Positions 1-6,817 of a stretch of 15,608 bases of DNA are shown here, piece after piece. Where the stretch lies: the NCBI GenBank assembly GCA_050116155.1, contig JASFPE010000069.1:1-15608 (forward strand), written 5' to 3'. The translations under genes and the position numbers were made by a program. The number at the start of each line of letters is the position of its first letter. Within the stretch, counting starts at the first letter, position 1. This DNA is from G020353355 sp050116155. GTDB lineage: Bacteria > Desulfobacterota > Desulfobacteria > Desulfobacterales > JAHEIW01. The notes under the pieces are model-generated. The model had not been told where the DNA came from and searched no databases. It worked only from the letters and a program-made list of their open reading frames with translations.

Positions 1-936
1 AAAGCAAATATCTTCTTCCTGAGCATCCCGTAAATCAGCCTCGTGGGCGGGTAATTCATGGGGCTGCTCCAGGCTGACCACCCCAACCTGTTCGGCCCCC
101 AGTCTGCGTGCCGTCATGGCCACGTCAATGGCGACGTTGCCGCCTCCGATGACGATCACACGCCCGGCCATCTTTTCTGTTTGCCCCCTCCGAACAGCTT
201 TTAGAAAATGTAGTCCTGGAATAACCTGTTTGCAATGACTTCCCGGAACCTCAAGCACACGACTTTGATGGGCCCCGGCAGCAAAAAATACCGCCTGAAA
301 TTCGCCTAATAGTGCCTCCAGTCGCTTTGCATCCACGTAAACGTTACACTGAATGTCGATGCCAAGTTCCAGGATACGTGCCAGATCATGATCCAGAACG
401 GGGCCGGGAAGCCGATGCTCGGGAATGGTCAAACTCAGCATTCCCCCTATCTGGTTTTCGGCTTCAAACAGCGTTACCGGATGTCCCAATCGGTAAAGGT
501 GATATGCAGCTGCCAGACCGGCAGGTCCTGAACCCACCACGGCAACCGCCTGTTTTTTACCCCTATCGGTTAGGATGATGGGCCTGGCATCTCCCAGGTC
601 AGCAGCACTTCTTTCCAGCGCCCGGATGTTGACGATCCCATCGAATTCCTCGCGGTTACAATCGCTTTGACAGGGATGGTAGCAAAGACGACCGCAAACT
701 CCCGGCAGTGGATTTTCCTGCAAAAATATGCCAAGCGCTTCGTCAAACTGACCTCTGGAAGCATGGTATAATGCCAGGGCAATATGATTTCCCACGGGAC
801 ATGCCACCCGGCAAGGAGATATTTTCTCCTGAAAAAAAGGCCGCCGGCTGTCCCATTCTCCGGTCTTAAAGGCCTCGGTACTTAAACGGGATACGGGAAC
901 GATGTGCTCTGGATGAATACATTTGGGTTGTTTCAC
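1..936 (-). CDS. FAD/4Fe-4S NAD(P)-binding oxidoreductase, GltD-like (3' end cut off)
   Basis: My translation of the minus strand gives 312 uninterrupted codons that run off the left edge, so the C-terminus is missing. The N-terminal part carries Cys residues in the pattern of the GltD / dihydropyrimidine dehydrogenase iron-sulfur domain: C42-x3-C46, then C81, C85, C89 and C93. A first dinucleotide fold (GSGPAG, about residues 135-140, probably FAD) and a second (GGGNVA, about 264-269, probably NAD(P)H) follow. Proteins of this type pass electrons between pyridine nucleotide and a partner through flavin and 4Fe-4S centres. The GTG start at 936 is chosen because AGGTGG lies just upstream; a TTG at 954 is the alternative. 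The GTG follows the stop of the 2-oxoacid oxidoreductase gamma gene by only 14 bases, so the two are probably co-transcribed. This protein may link that complex to NAD(P)H. Its true partner and substrate cannot be read from the sequence. Confidence 0.85.
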   Translation of the reverse strand, partial: MKQPKCIHPEHIVPVSRLSTEAFKTGEWDSRRPFFQEKISPCRVACPVGNHIALALYHASRGQFDEALGIFLQENPLPGVCGRLCYHPCQSDCNREEFDGIVNIRALERSAADLGDARPIILTDRGKKQAVAVVGSGPAGLAAAYHLYRLGHPVTLFEAENQIGGMLSLTIPEHRLPGPVLDHDLARILELGIDIQCNVYVDAKRLEALLGEFQAVFFAAGAHQSRVLEVPGSHCKQVIPGLHFLKAVRRGQTEKMAGRVIVIGGGNVAIDVAMTARRLGAEQVGVVSLEQPHELPAHEADLRDAQEEDICF

Positions 937-950
937 ATCACCACCTTGTT

Positions 951-1490
951 TCAACAGGTTTCAAGCCGTTGGTAGGCCCGGCGGGCGGCTTCCAGATTGG
1001 CATCTTTTTTTGCCGGAACCATTTCCTGGATGGCTGCCAGTAAAACCTCTAAGGACGGTTTTCCCGATATACGGCAATAGGCTCCCAATATTGCCGTATT
1101 AATGGTTCTGCCCAAACCCAGCTCCTCTGCTATGCTGCGAGCATCGACCAGGCCTACGGTAAATGGTTGTAAAAATTTATATGCAGATGGCGGATGATTC
1201 GTGTTGATGATAATTTTCCCGCCGGTGGTTAACAACGCGTTAACCTCCTGCGCATCGATCAGGGTGTCGTCTAAATAAACCATTTCATTGGGATGTTTGA
1301 TGCCGCACTTCAGGAGGATCTTATCTTTGTCAACACGCAGGAAACTTACCACGGGCGCTCCCCGGCGCTCTCCACCGAAAACGGAAAAACACTGAGGATA
1401 AAGGTCTGCTTTAAAAAACGCAAACCCCAGCATTTGGGAAGCCATCACCACTCCTTGTCCCCCACGACCATAAAACTTAATTTCGTCCAT
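951..1490 (-). CDS. porG: 2-oxoacid:acceptor (pyruvate/ketoisovalerate ferredoxin) oxidoreductase gamma subunit
   Basis: The 179-residue protein has the two hallmarks of the gamma subunit of ferredoxin-dependent 2-oxoacid oxidoreductases: RGGQG near the N-terminus (about residues 9-13) and FGGERRGAP (about 38-46). Its length is usual for a stand-alone gamma chain. In the known complexes this subunit works with the thiamine-diphosphate-binding alpha and beta chains and a ferredoxin-like delta chain, oxidising a 2-oxoacid to acyl-CoA in the cytoplasm and reducing ferredoxin. The other subunits are not visible and may lie beyond the left edge, after the flavoprotein. I start at the ATG at 1490 because GAGGA sits 6-7 bases before it; an immediately adjacent TTG at 1493 is possible. 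Which 2-oxoacid is used (pyruvate, branched-chain or aryl) cannot be decided, so the symbol is a family-level label. Confidence 0.88.
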   Translation of the reverse strand: MDEIKFYGRGGQGVVMASQMLGFAFFKADLYPQCFSVFGGERRGAPVVSFLRVDKDKILLKCGIKHPNEMVYLDDTLIDAQEVNALLTTGGKIIINTNHPPSAYKFLQPFTVGLVDARSIAEELGLGRTINTAILGAYCRISGKPSLEVLLAAIQEMVPAKKDANLEAARRAYQRLETC

Positions 1491-1505
1491 CAATGGTCCT
1501 CATTA

Positions 1506-1519
1506 TTATTTTAAAATAA
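1506..1519. promoter_or_regulatory. 14-bp perfect AT palindrome upstream of the gamma-subunit gene
   Basis: TTATTTTAAAATAA reads the same on both strands and lies 16-29 bases upstream of the gamma-subunit ATG, in the 70-base gap after nagA. It could be an operator or part of a promoter for the redox genes. AT-rich palindromes also arise by chance, and no convincing -35 element was found. Confidence 0.3.
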
Positions 1520-1560
1520 ATTCGTATGGCAGGCTTAAAACCATCTAGGTTATAATGCTT

Positions 1561-2739
1561 TTAAGGATTTTCTTGTACTGAATATAATAGCCGACCCGCG
1601 AGATAAACTTCATTGATCTGGATACGCCTTCCTATATGCCTGAACAATACCAAATCAGCTCTCTGCCCCGGTTCCAATTTTCCACTGATACTGTTAAAAA
1701 GTTTGGCAGGATTCACTGTTACCATGTTGATGGCTGAGGCCAACGTGATTCCAGCAGACCGGGCGCAATTGATTACGGCTTTATCCATGGTAAGGGTTGA
1801 ACCTGTTAGATAAGGAGTGTCTGGAAGCCTAAGGACACCATCATCGCCCGCCTCTATATCACACTCTCCCATCGTGTAACGACCCGGCGGACTTGCTGCC
1901 GCTGCCGTGGCGTCAGAAATTAAAATAACCCTTGATTTTCCCTTGGCCCTCACTAAATTTTTTATGAAATAGTCCGGAAGATGATGGCCATCACAGATTA
2001 TACTGGCCATCAATCTGTCATGAGCCATTTGTTTTTGCACGTAGTTTGCGTGGCGGGGAAGCATATTATGGGCACCGTTTCCGAGATGCGTCGAAAGGAT
2101 GGCGCCGGCATTGACGGCAGCTTCAATAATATCCGGTGCCGGAGCACAATGGCCAAGACCCACTACCAAGCCAAGTTCAGTGGCCTTTTGAATAAATCTT
2201 ATTCCCCCAGGTCGCTCGGGTGCCACCGTCACCATGCAAAGGAGTCCATGGGATAACTCATAGAGGCGATGAAATTCATCCCAGTCGGGATCTGAAACAT
2301 GCAATCTGGGATGAGCCCCACGAGGACCATCTTCGGGATTGATGTACGGGCCCTCCAAATGAATACCCAAGACCATTGATCTTACCAAACTGTATCTTTC
2401 ACAGGCCTCACGGATTTCTTGGATGCTATTAAAAATCTGCCCGTAACTTCCGGTAATCAGTGTCGGACAAAATCGTGTGACGCCTGTCTGTAAAATTGAT
2501 TCACATGCCAATACAAGATCATCTGCACGAAAATTTGGATGGTTGAAGTCGATGCCGGCAAATCCGTTTACCTGAATGTCGATAAAGCCCGGGGTAATAA
2601 TTTTCTCATCTTTTTCTGAACAGATTTCCCTTTGGTTCGTATCAGGCCTTTGAATGCTGTCGATATATTCACCAGAAAATCGGACTTCCACGAATGAAAC
2701 GCCGGGATGTTTCCCTTTGATAACAGTCACTTTATCCAT
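1561..2739 (-). CDS. nagA: NagA-like N-acetylhexosamine-6-phosphate deacetylase (amidohydrolase superfamily)
   Basis: The 392-residue protein has the amidohydrolase landmarks in the order and spacing expected for NagA: PGFID at about 50-54 closing the small beta domain, HLEGPY with putative metal ligand E129, GLGHCAP with H197, STHLG with H218, CDGHH with H252/H253, and LISDAT with putative catalytic D276. These sit within a few residues of the corresponding E. coli positions. NagA hydrolyses GlcNAc-6-phosphate to glucosamine-6-phosphate and acetate in the cytoplasm. The region after H218 reads GNGAHNML where ordinary NagA has a THLYNAM-type sequence, so the substrate may be a different N-acetylated sugar. 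No nagB deaminase or PTS gene is nearby. The ATG at 2739 follows an in-frame TGA by one codon, so no longer start exists; it has no clear Shine-Dalgarno. The gene is divergent from tctC and shares its upstream region. Confidence 0.85.
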   Translation of the reverse strand: MDKVTVIKGKHPGVSFVEVRFSGEYIDSIQRPDTNQREICSEKDEKIITPGFIDIQVNGFAGIDFNHPNFRADDLVLACESILQTGVTRFCPTLITGSYGQIFNSIQEIREACERYSLVRSMVLGIHLEGPYINPEDGPRGAHPRLHVSDPDWDEFHRLYELSHGLLCMVTVAPERPGGIRFIQKATELGLVVGLGHCAPAPDIIEAAVNAGAILSTHLGNGAHNMLPRHANYVQKQMAHDRLMASIICDGHHLPDYFIKNLVRAKGKSRVILISDATAAAASPPGRYTMGECDIEAGDDGVLRLPDTPYLTGSTLTMDKAVINCARSAGITLASAINMVTVNPAKLFNSISGKLEPGQRADLVLFRHIGRRIQINEVYLAGRLLYSVQENP

Positions 2740-2786
2740 GAATCACTGGGTGCGTAATGGTGCCGGTTTTAGCGATTTTTTTATTC

Positions 2787-2816
2787 TTGACAAAGGATGC
2801 ATATCCAATTTATCGT
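2787..2816 (+). promoter_or_regulatory. Predicted sigma70-type promoter for the tctCBA operon
   Basis: A consensus -35 TTGACA (2787-2792) is followed after 18 bases by TATCGT (2811-2816), a 4/6 match to the -10 consensus. It points toward tctC, about 108 bases upstream of its ATG, in the divergent region between nagA and tctC. The first inverted repeat overlaps the promoter and the stem-loop lies just after it, as expected for a regulated promoter. Confidence 0.5.
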
Positions 2817-2826
2817 GCATGCATCC
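2795..2826. promoter_or_regulatory. 8-bp perfect inverted repeat flanking the -10 element (operator candidate)
   Basis: GGATGCAT at 2795-2802 is repeated in inverted orientation as ATGCATCC at 2819-2826, with a 16-base spacer that contains the proposed -10 box of the tctC promoter. Arms 24 bases centre to centre, on either side of the -10, would suit a dimeric repressor controlling the TTT operon and possibly the divergent nagA. No regulator gene is in view, so the binding protein is unknown. Confidence 0.45.
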
Positions 2827-2863
2827 GGAATGGTCTTGTATCGAGAAACCAAGACCTTGCCGG
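2825..2863. promoter_or_regulatory. Stem-loop / interrupted inverted repeat in the tctC leader
   Basis: The left arm (2825-2838, CCGGAATGGTCTTG) pairs with the right arm (2850-2863, CAAGACCTTGCCGG) at 12 of 14 positions around an 11-base loop. It begins close to the predicted transcription start and ends about 60 bases before the tctC ATG. It has no following T-run, so it is not a simple intrinsic terminator. It may be an operator, an mRNA-stabilising 5' hairpin or part of a leader RNA. Confidence 0.45.
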
Positions 2864-2924
2864 TTTCGGACTTTCAGGAGCTGATGTTTTTCGAAAACCT
2901 TATTAAAAAGAAAGGGGGGTTGCA

Positions 2925-3923
2925 ATGAAAAAATTAGGAATCCTTTTTGTCATCCTGGCGGTGGTTTGTTCTGCAGCTGTTGTGCATGCCGATTGGAAGC
3001 CCAAGAGGCCCATCACGTTGATCGTACCGTGGGCGGCTGGCGGAGCAACCGATCAAACCTGTCGAACTCTGGCAGGTGAGATGGAAAAAGTTTTGGGACA
3101 AAAAATTCCGGTAATCAACCAGCCGGGGGGATCTGGCTCCATCGGTATGAAAAATGCTTTTGAAGCCAAACATGACGGCTACACCTGGGCGGGCAACGCA
3201 GATGGCAGTGTGATTACCTACCAAGTTCTGGACCTGCTGCCCAATATTTCGCATAAGGACTGGATTCACTACTACGCCATTCTGACGGCTCCGGTGATTT
3301 GCGTGCCGGCGGACTCCAAAATCAAGACGATCGATGATCTTATTGTGGAATTTAAAGCCAGGCCCGGTGAAGTGAAAGTTGCCTCAGCCGGTGTCGGCGC
3401 CGGGGGACATCTGGCCGCCGAGACGTTTCGCAAGGCAACCGGTATCGAATACCGCCATGTTCCTTACAAGGGCGGCTATCCAGCAGTGGTTTCCACGGTA
3501 AAGAAAGAAACTGAAGTCGTCATGCAGCTTTCCATGGAAGTTGCGGATATGCTTCGCGCCAAGAAACTGAGAGCATTGGCAAATATGTCCACCCAAACGC
3601 TCAACATTTCGGGCTACGGCGAAGTCCCTTCGGTGATGAATTTCATACCAAATCACGCACCTCTTCAGTATCTATTCGGGCTTTACGTACCCAAAGGTGT
3701 GCCGAAAGAAGTAGTGGAAGCCGTAAACAAAGCCTTCGACGCTGCCGCGCAATCCGACTCAATCAAACGGCTCGCTAGCGAAAAAGCCTGTGCACCTGTT
3801 AACTACAAGGGTGAAGAAGCGTTAAAGTTGTCCGAACAAACGGGCAACAACGTTAATTGCATTCTAAAAGCGATCGGGGTCGGGAAACAGGATCCCGAGA
3901 AGTTTGGATTCAAATGTGAATAA
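2925..3923 (+). CDS. tctC: Tripartite tricarboxylate transporter (TTT) substrate-binding protein
   Basis: The 332-residue protein begins with a Sec signal peptide (MKK, then a hydrophobic stretch, with likely cleavage after VHA at residue 22). It continues with the TctC/Bug-family opening KRPITLIVPWAAGGATD and the PGGSGSIG segment near residue 65. Bug-type proteins are periplasmic two-lobed receptors that hand organic anions, mostly carboxylates, to the TctA/TctB membrane pair. AAGGGGGG lies 5-7 bases before the ATG. It heads a tctC-tctB-tctA-catabolic gene operon, so its ligand is probably the substrate of the downstream enzymes. The ligand itself cannot be deduced; a sugar acid or a carboxylated sugar derivative would fit the neighbours. 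There is no sign of truncation. Confidence 0.92.
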   Translation: MKKLGILFVILAVVCSAAVVHADWKPKRPITLIVPWAAGGATDQTCRTLAGEMEKVLGQKIPVINQPGGSGSIGMKNAFEAKHDGYTWAGNADGSVITYQVLDLLPNISHKDWIHYYAILTAPVICVPADSKIKTIDDLIVEFKARPGEVKVASAGVGAGGHLAAETFRKATGIEYRHVPYKGGYPAVVSTVKKETEVVMQLSMEVADMLRAKKLRALANMSTQTLNISGYGEVPSVMNFIPNHAPLQYLFGLYVPKGVPKEVVEAVNKAFDAAAQSDSIKRLASEKACAPVNYKGEEALKLSEQTGNNVNCILKAIGVGKQDPEKFGFKCE

Positions 3924-3960
3924 AAACGTTGAGTGATTGATTGCCATGAAGGGAAAAGGA

Positions 3961-4428
3961 ATGCCGAAAGCCGACTTTATCATGGGCCTGATCCTGATGG
4001 CCTGTGCTCTGGCTGCGGTTGTTGAATCGGTTAAATTGCCTACATTTGAAAAAGACTGGGGCGGCTTTTATGCCGCTCCCGGCTTTGTCCCTCTCATCCT
4101 GGGGATTACCATCTTCGGCATGAGCCTGGCGCTTTTCATTCGAGCCATACGAGGACAGGGCTACAAGATTATTCCGGGTAAAGATGAATTTCGTAGCTTC
4201 ATACGATCGAAACCGGTTCACCGTTGGTGCCTGGCAATGTTATACGCCTTCGGCTTTTTCTTTCTACTCGGCCATATCTATTTTTATCTCGCCGCCTTTC
4301 TCGTTCTGTTTGCCTTCATGTTCACCTTCAGTGAACAAAAGACTTGGCAGGTGTTGATTATCTCGTTGGTTGCTTCAGGTATGATATACCTCGTCTTTAC
4401 CAAGATTTTTCTGGTTCCGTTGCCGTAG
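3961..4428 (+). CDS. tctB: TTT transporter small membrane subunit
   Basis: The 155-residue protein is hydrophobic with about four membrane segments. It has the TctB family order: a short basic start (MPKADF), a first helix ending in VESVKLPTFE, a PGFVPLILG helix start, and a C-terminal pair of helices. TctB is the small, poorly conserved integral membrane partner of TctA. I choose the ATG at 3961 because AAGGGAAAAGGA precedes it and because family members usually begin a few residues before the K/RAD motif. An ATG at 3946 or TTG at 3937 would add 5 or 8 residues. It sits 37 bases after tctC and 11 bases before tctA, so all three subunits should be made from one transcript. Confidence 0.88.
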   Translation: MPKADFIMGLILMACALAAVVESVKLPTFEKDWGGFYAAPGFVPLILGITIFGMSLALFIRAIRGQGYKIIPGKDEFRSFIRSKPVHRWCLAMLYAFGFFFLLGHIYFYLAAFLVLFAFMFTFSEQKTWQVLIISLVASGMIYLVFTKIFLVPLP

Positions 4429-4429
4429 A

Positions 4430-4435
4430 GGAGGT
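4430..4435 (+). promoter_or_regulatory. Shine-Dalgarno that fixes the GTG start of tctA
   Basis: GGAGGT lies 4 bases before the GTG at 4440 and just after the tctB stop. An upstream in-frame ATG at 4344 would place 32 extra residues inside tctB without a matching family extension, so the GTG is preferred. Confidence 0.75.
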
Positions 4436-4439
4436 GTCA

Positions 4440-5963
4440 GTGGGCATTGTAGATCTGGTCAATGCACTGTTGGGGTTGATGACGCCCGAGATCCTTATCT
4501 CTGTGTTGTGGGCTACCTTTTTGGGTATTATTGTGGGAATGCTTCCCGGGCTGACCGCCACGATGGGAATTGCCCTGCTCACCGGCCTAACCTTTCAGTG
4601 GGAATCTGCCAATGCGATCGTCATTCTCATTGCCATGTACGTGGGAGCTATTTATGGCGGCAGCCGATCCGCTATTCTGGTTAACATACCGGGTACGCCT
4701 GCAAATGCCGCTGCATGCTTGGACGGGCATCCGCTGGCACTCCAGGGGAAGGCAGGTGAGGCCATTGGGATCGCAACGACATCATCATTTTTGGGATCCA
4801 CTATTGCCCTGTTTTTCATGGCCTTTTTTACACCCTATCTTGGCCAGATTGCCCTGCGTTTCCAGTCCTTTGAATTCTTCTGGCTCACGCTTTTTGGTGT
4901 TCTGATCTGCGGCAACCTGACTGCACCGGAAGATCCCCTCAAGGGCTGGATCGCCGGGTTTATCGGTCTTTTCCTCGCCATGGTCGGCATGGATGCCATT
5001 CAGGCGTTTCCTCGTTTTGCCTATGGACAGGTAGACCTTTATGGCGGACTTTCCATGATTCCGGCTCTGGTGGGTGTATATGGCATGACCGAAGTCATCT
5101 ACACCACCGTAGAGGCTCAGCGCCGGGGAAGAATCATGCAGGTCCGGCGGGTGCTACCTCGCATTCGGGAATTGATCCGAAATTGGAAAAACATTATCAG
5201 ATCCGGACTCATTGGCACTTTTGTGGGCACGATTCCAGGGGTCGGCGAAAACATCGCTTCATTTGTAGCTTACGATTTTGCCCGTCGGGCCAGCAAGACA
5301 CCCGAAAAATTCGGTAAAGGTGCCGTGGAAGGTCTGGCGGCGGCCGAGACCGGAGATAATGCCTGCGTGGGAGGTGCGATTATCCCGGTACTTGTATTGG
5401 CAGTTCCCGGCAGCCCTCCGGCCGCCGTTTTGCTGGCGGCAATGTGGCTACATGGCATGCGACCAGGGCCGTTGCTGATTATTGAAGCCCCCCATTACAT
5501 TTTCGAAGTATCGGCTATGTTTCTGCTGGCCAGTGTTGCGATGCTGATCCTGGGTCTTTCGATGGTAAGGATCATTGTCAAGATTCTTCGTGTCCCGACG
5601 GCTATCCTCATGCCGATCATCCTGGTACTATGCGCTGTGGGCTCCTTTGCCATCAACGGAAGAGTATTTGATATCTTGGTGATGTTATTATTCGGGATCA
5701 TTGGATATCCGCTCAGGAAAATGCAGTATCCAGATGCCCCATTAATTTTGGGACTCATCCTGGGGCCTATGCTGGACGAAAATCTTCGCAGAGGGCTGAT
5801 TCTCTTCGAAGGATCTCTAATACCTTTTTTCAGCCGTCCGATTTGTATTATCCTTATTATCTTTATCTTAATGACCCTTTTCAGCCGAAGCACTATTCTA
5901 CAGCGAACAATGAAGATCTTGAAGCAGTCGATAACAGCAATGCTTCGAAAGAAGATCACATGA
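4440..5963 (+). CDS. tctA: TTT transporter large membrane subunit
   Basis: From the GTG at 4440 the protein is 507 residues, the usual TctA length. It carries the signature LPGLTATMG at about 35-43, the GAIYGGSRSAILVNIPGTPA stretch near 69-88, and the second-half counterpart GTIPGVGENIASF starting near 262, followed by AAAETGDNACVGGA and VPGSPPAAVLLA. The two similar halves reflect the family's inverted internal repeat. TctA forms the ion-coupled transport path in the inner membrane and works with TctB and the periplasmic TctC. Its TGA stop overlaps the ATG of the next gene (ATGA at 5960-5963), which ties transporter translation to the first catabolic enzyme. The C-terminus is unusually rich in Ile and basic residues but is otherwise ordinary. 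Confidence 0.93.
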   Translation: MGIVDLVNALLGLMTPEILISVLWATFLGIIVGMLPGLTATMGIALLTGLTFQWESANAIVILIAMYVGAIYGGSRSAILVNIPGTPANAAACLDGHPLALQGKAGEAIGIATTSSFLGSTIALFFMAFFTPYLGQIALRFQSFEFFWLTLFGVLICGNLTAPEDPLKGWIAGFIGLFLAMVGMDAIQAFPRFAYGQVDLYGGLSMIPALVGVYGMTEVIYTTVEAQRRGRIMQVRRVLPRIRELIRNWKNIIRSGLIGTFVGTIPGVGENIASFVAYDFARRASKTPEKFGKGAVEGLAAAETGDNACVGGAIIPVLVLAVPGSPPAAVLLAAMWLHGMRPGPLLIIEAPHYIFEVSAMFLLASVAMLILGLSMVRIIVKILRVPTAILMPIILVLCAVGSFAINGRVFDILVMLLFGIIGYPLRKMQYPDAPLILGLILGPMLDENLRRGLILFEGSLIPFFSRPICIILIIFILMTLFSRSTILQRTMKILKQSITAMLRKKIT

Positions 5964-6817
5964 AAATTGCTATTTGCAATGAGTTATTTGAAGGATGGCC
6001 TTTTGAGGAAGTCTTCGAGTATCTAGCGCAACTCGGATACGATGCCGTAGAATTGGCCCCATTTACGCTAGCCGAAACGGCATCTGACATTTCCCCATCG
6101 GAGAGAAAAAGAATCGTTGATGCCGCCAAATCCTCAGGCCTCGAGATCGCAGGTCTTCACTGGCTTTTAGTAAAGCCTGAGGGGTTGTATATCAATCATC
6201 CTGATAAAGAGATCCGCAAAAAAACCCAAGAGTATCTCAAAGAAGTCATTGATCTGTGTGGAGATTTAGGGGGAAGGATTCTTGTGCATGGTTCTCCCAA
6301 ACAGCGCAACATTCAAACAGGATGGGATTCGGCAGAGACCTGGAAGCACGCCCGCGAGACGTTTGAGATTTGTGCAGAAGCGGCCGGGAAACAGGGCGTC
6401 TATTATTGCCTCGAAGCCCTGACCACCGCAGACACGAATTTCATCAACACGATTGACCAAGCTTTTCAAATGGTAAACGAGGTCGACCATCCAAATTTTC
6501 AGACCATGTTTGATTGCAGAAGCATTTCAGCTAGCGCAGGGTCTGATCTTTCCCGAGTTCTTGAAAAGGCTCTTCAAACCGGTAATATAAAGCATGTTCA
6601 CATCAATGATCCTAACGGACGCGGACCTGGTTTCGGAGATCTGCAGTTTGGCTCCCTTCTCAAGGTTTTGCGCGATGGCAATTACGCCGGTTATATTTCA
6701 GTTGAAGTTTTCGATTTCAAGCCCGATCCGCAGACCGTCGCCAGCCGAAGCCTGGGCTATTTGCATGGTATTTTTGAAACACTTGGAATTCAAGATGCAT
6801 ACGCTACTTATTCTTAA
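5960..6817 (+). CDS. Sugar phosphate isomerase/epimerase-like TIM-barrel protein (xylose isomerase-like / AP endonuclease 2 fold)
   Basis: The 285-residue protein has the xylose-isomerase-like TIM-barrel pattern with an apparently complete divalent metal site: E152 (in CLEAL), D185 (in FDCRS), H212 or H214 (in KHVHINDP) and E249 (in SVEVFD). This E-D-H-E set has nearly the spacing of ketose 3-epimerases such as D-psicose epimerase. The family includes ketose epimerases, hydroxypyruvate isomerase, inosose dehydratase and beta-eliminating lyases acting on 3-keto-glycosides. The start is the ATG at 5960, overlapping the tctA stop, with GAAAGAAGA upstream. Two Gfo/Idh/MocA oxidoreductases follow; that pairing is known from inositol, levoglucosan and C-glycoside pathways, where a 3-keto intermediate is made and then isomerised or cleaved. 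The exact reaction here is not identifiable. Confidence 0.85.
   Translation: MKIAICNELFEGWPFEEVFEYLAQLGYDAVELAPFTLAETASDISPSERKRIVDAAKSSGLEIAGLHWLLVKPEGLYINHPDKEIRKKTQEYLKEVIDLCGDLGGRILVHGSPKQRNIQTGWDSAETWKHARETFEICAEAAGKQGVYYCLEALTTADTNFINTIDQAFQMVNEVDHPNFQTMFDCRSISASAGSDLSRVLEKALQTGNIKHVHINDPNGRGPGFGDLQFGSLLKVLRDGNYAGYISVEVFDFKPDPQTVASRSLGYLHGIFETLGIQDAYATYS

Noticed and set aside
2825..2863. Intrinsic terminator before tctC
   Set aside because: The hairpin is followed by mixed sequence, not a T-run, and lies in the leader of the operon it would stop.
2743..2925. 60-codon minus-strand frame ending just before nagA
   Set aside because: It covers the divergent promoter region with its repeats and has no recognisable protein features. 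The in-frame stop separates it from nagA.
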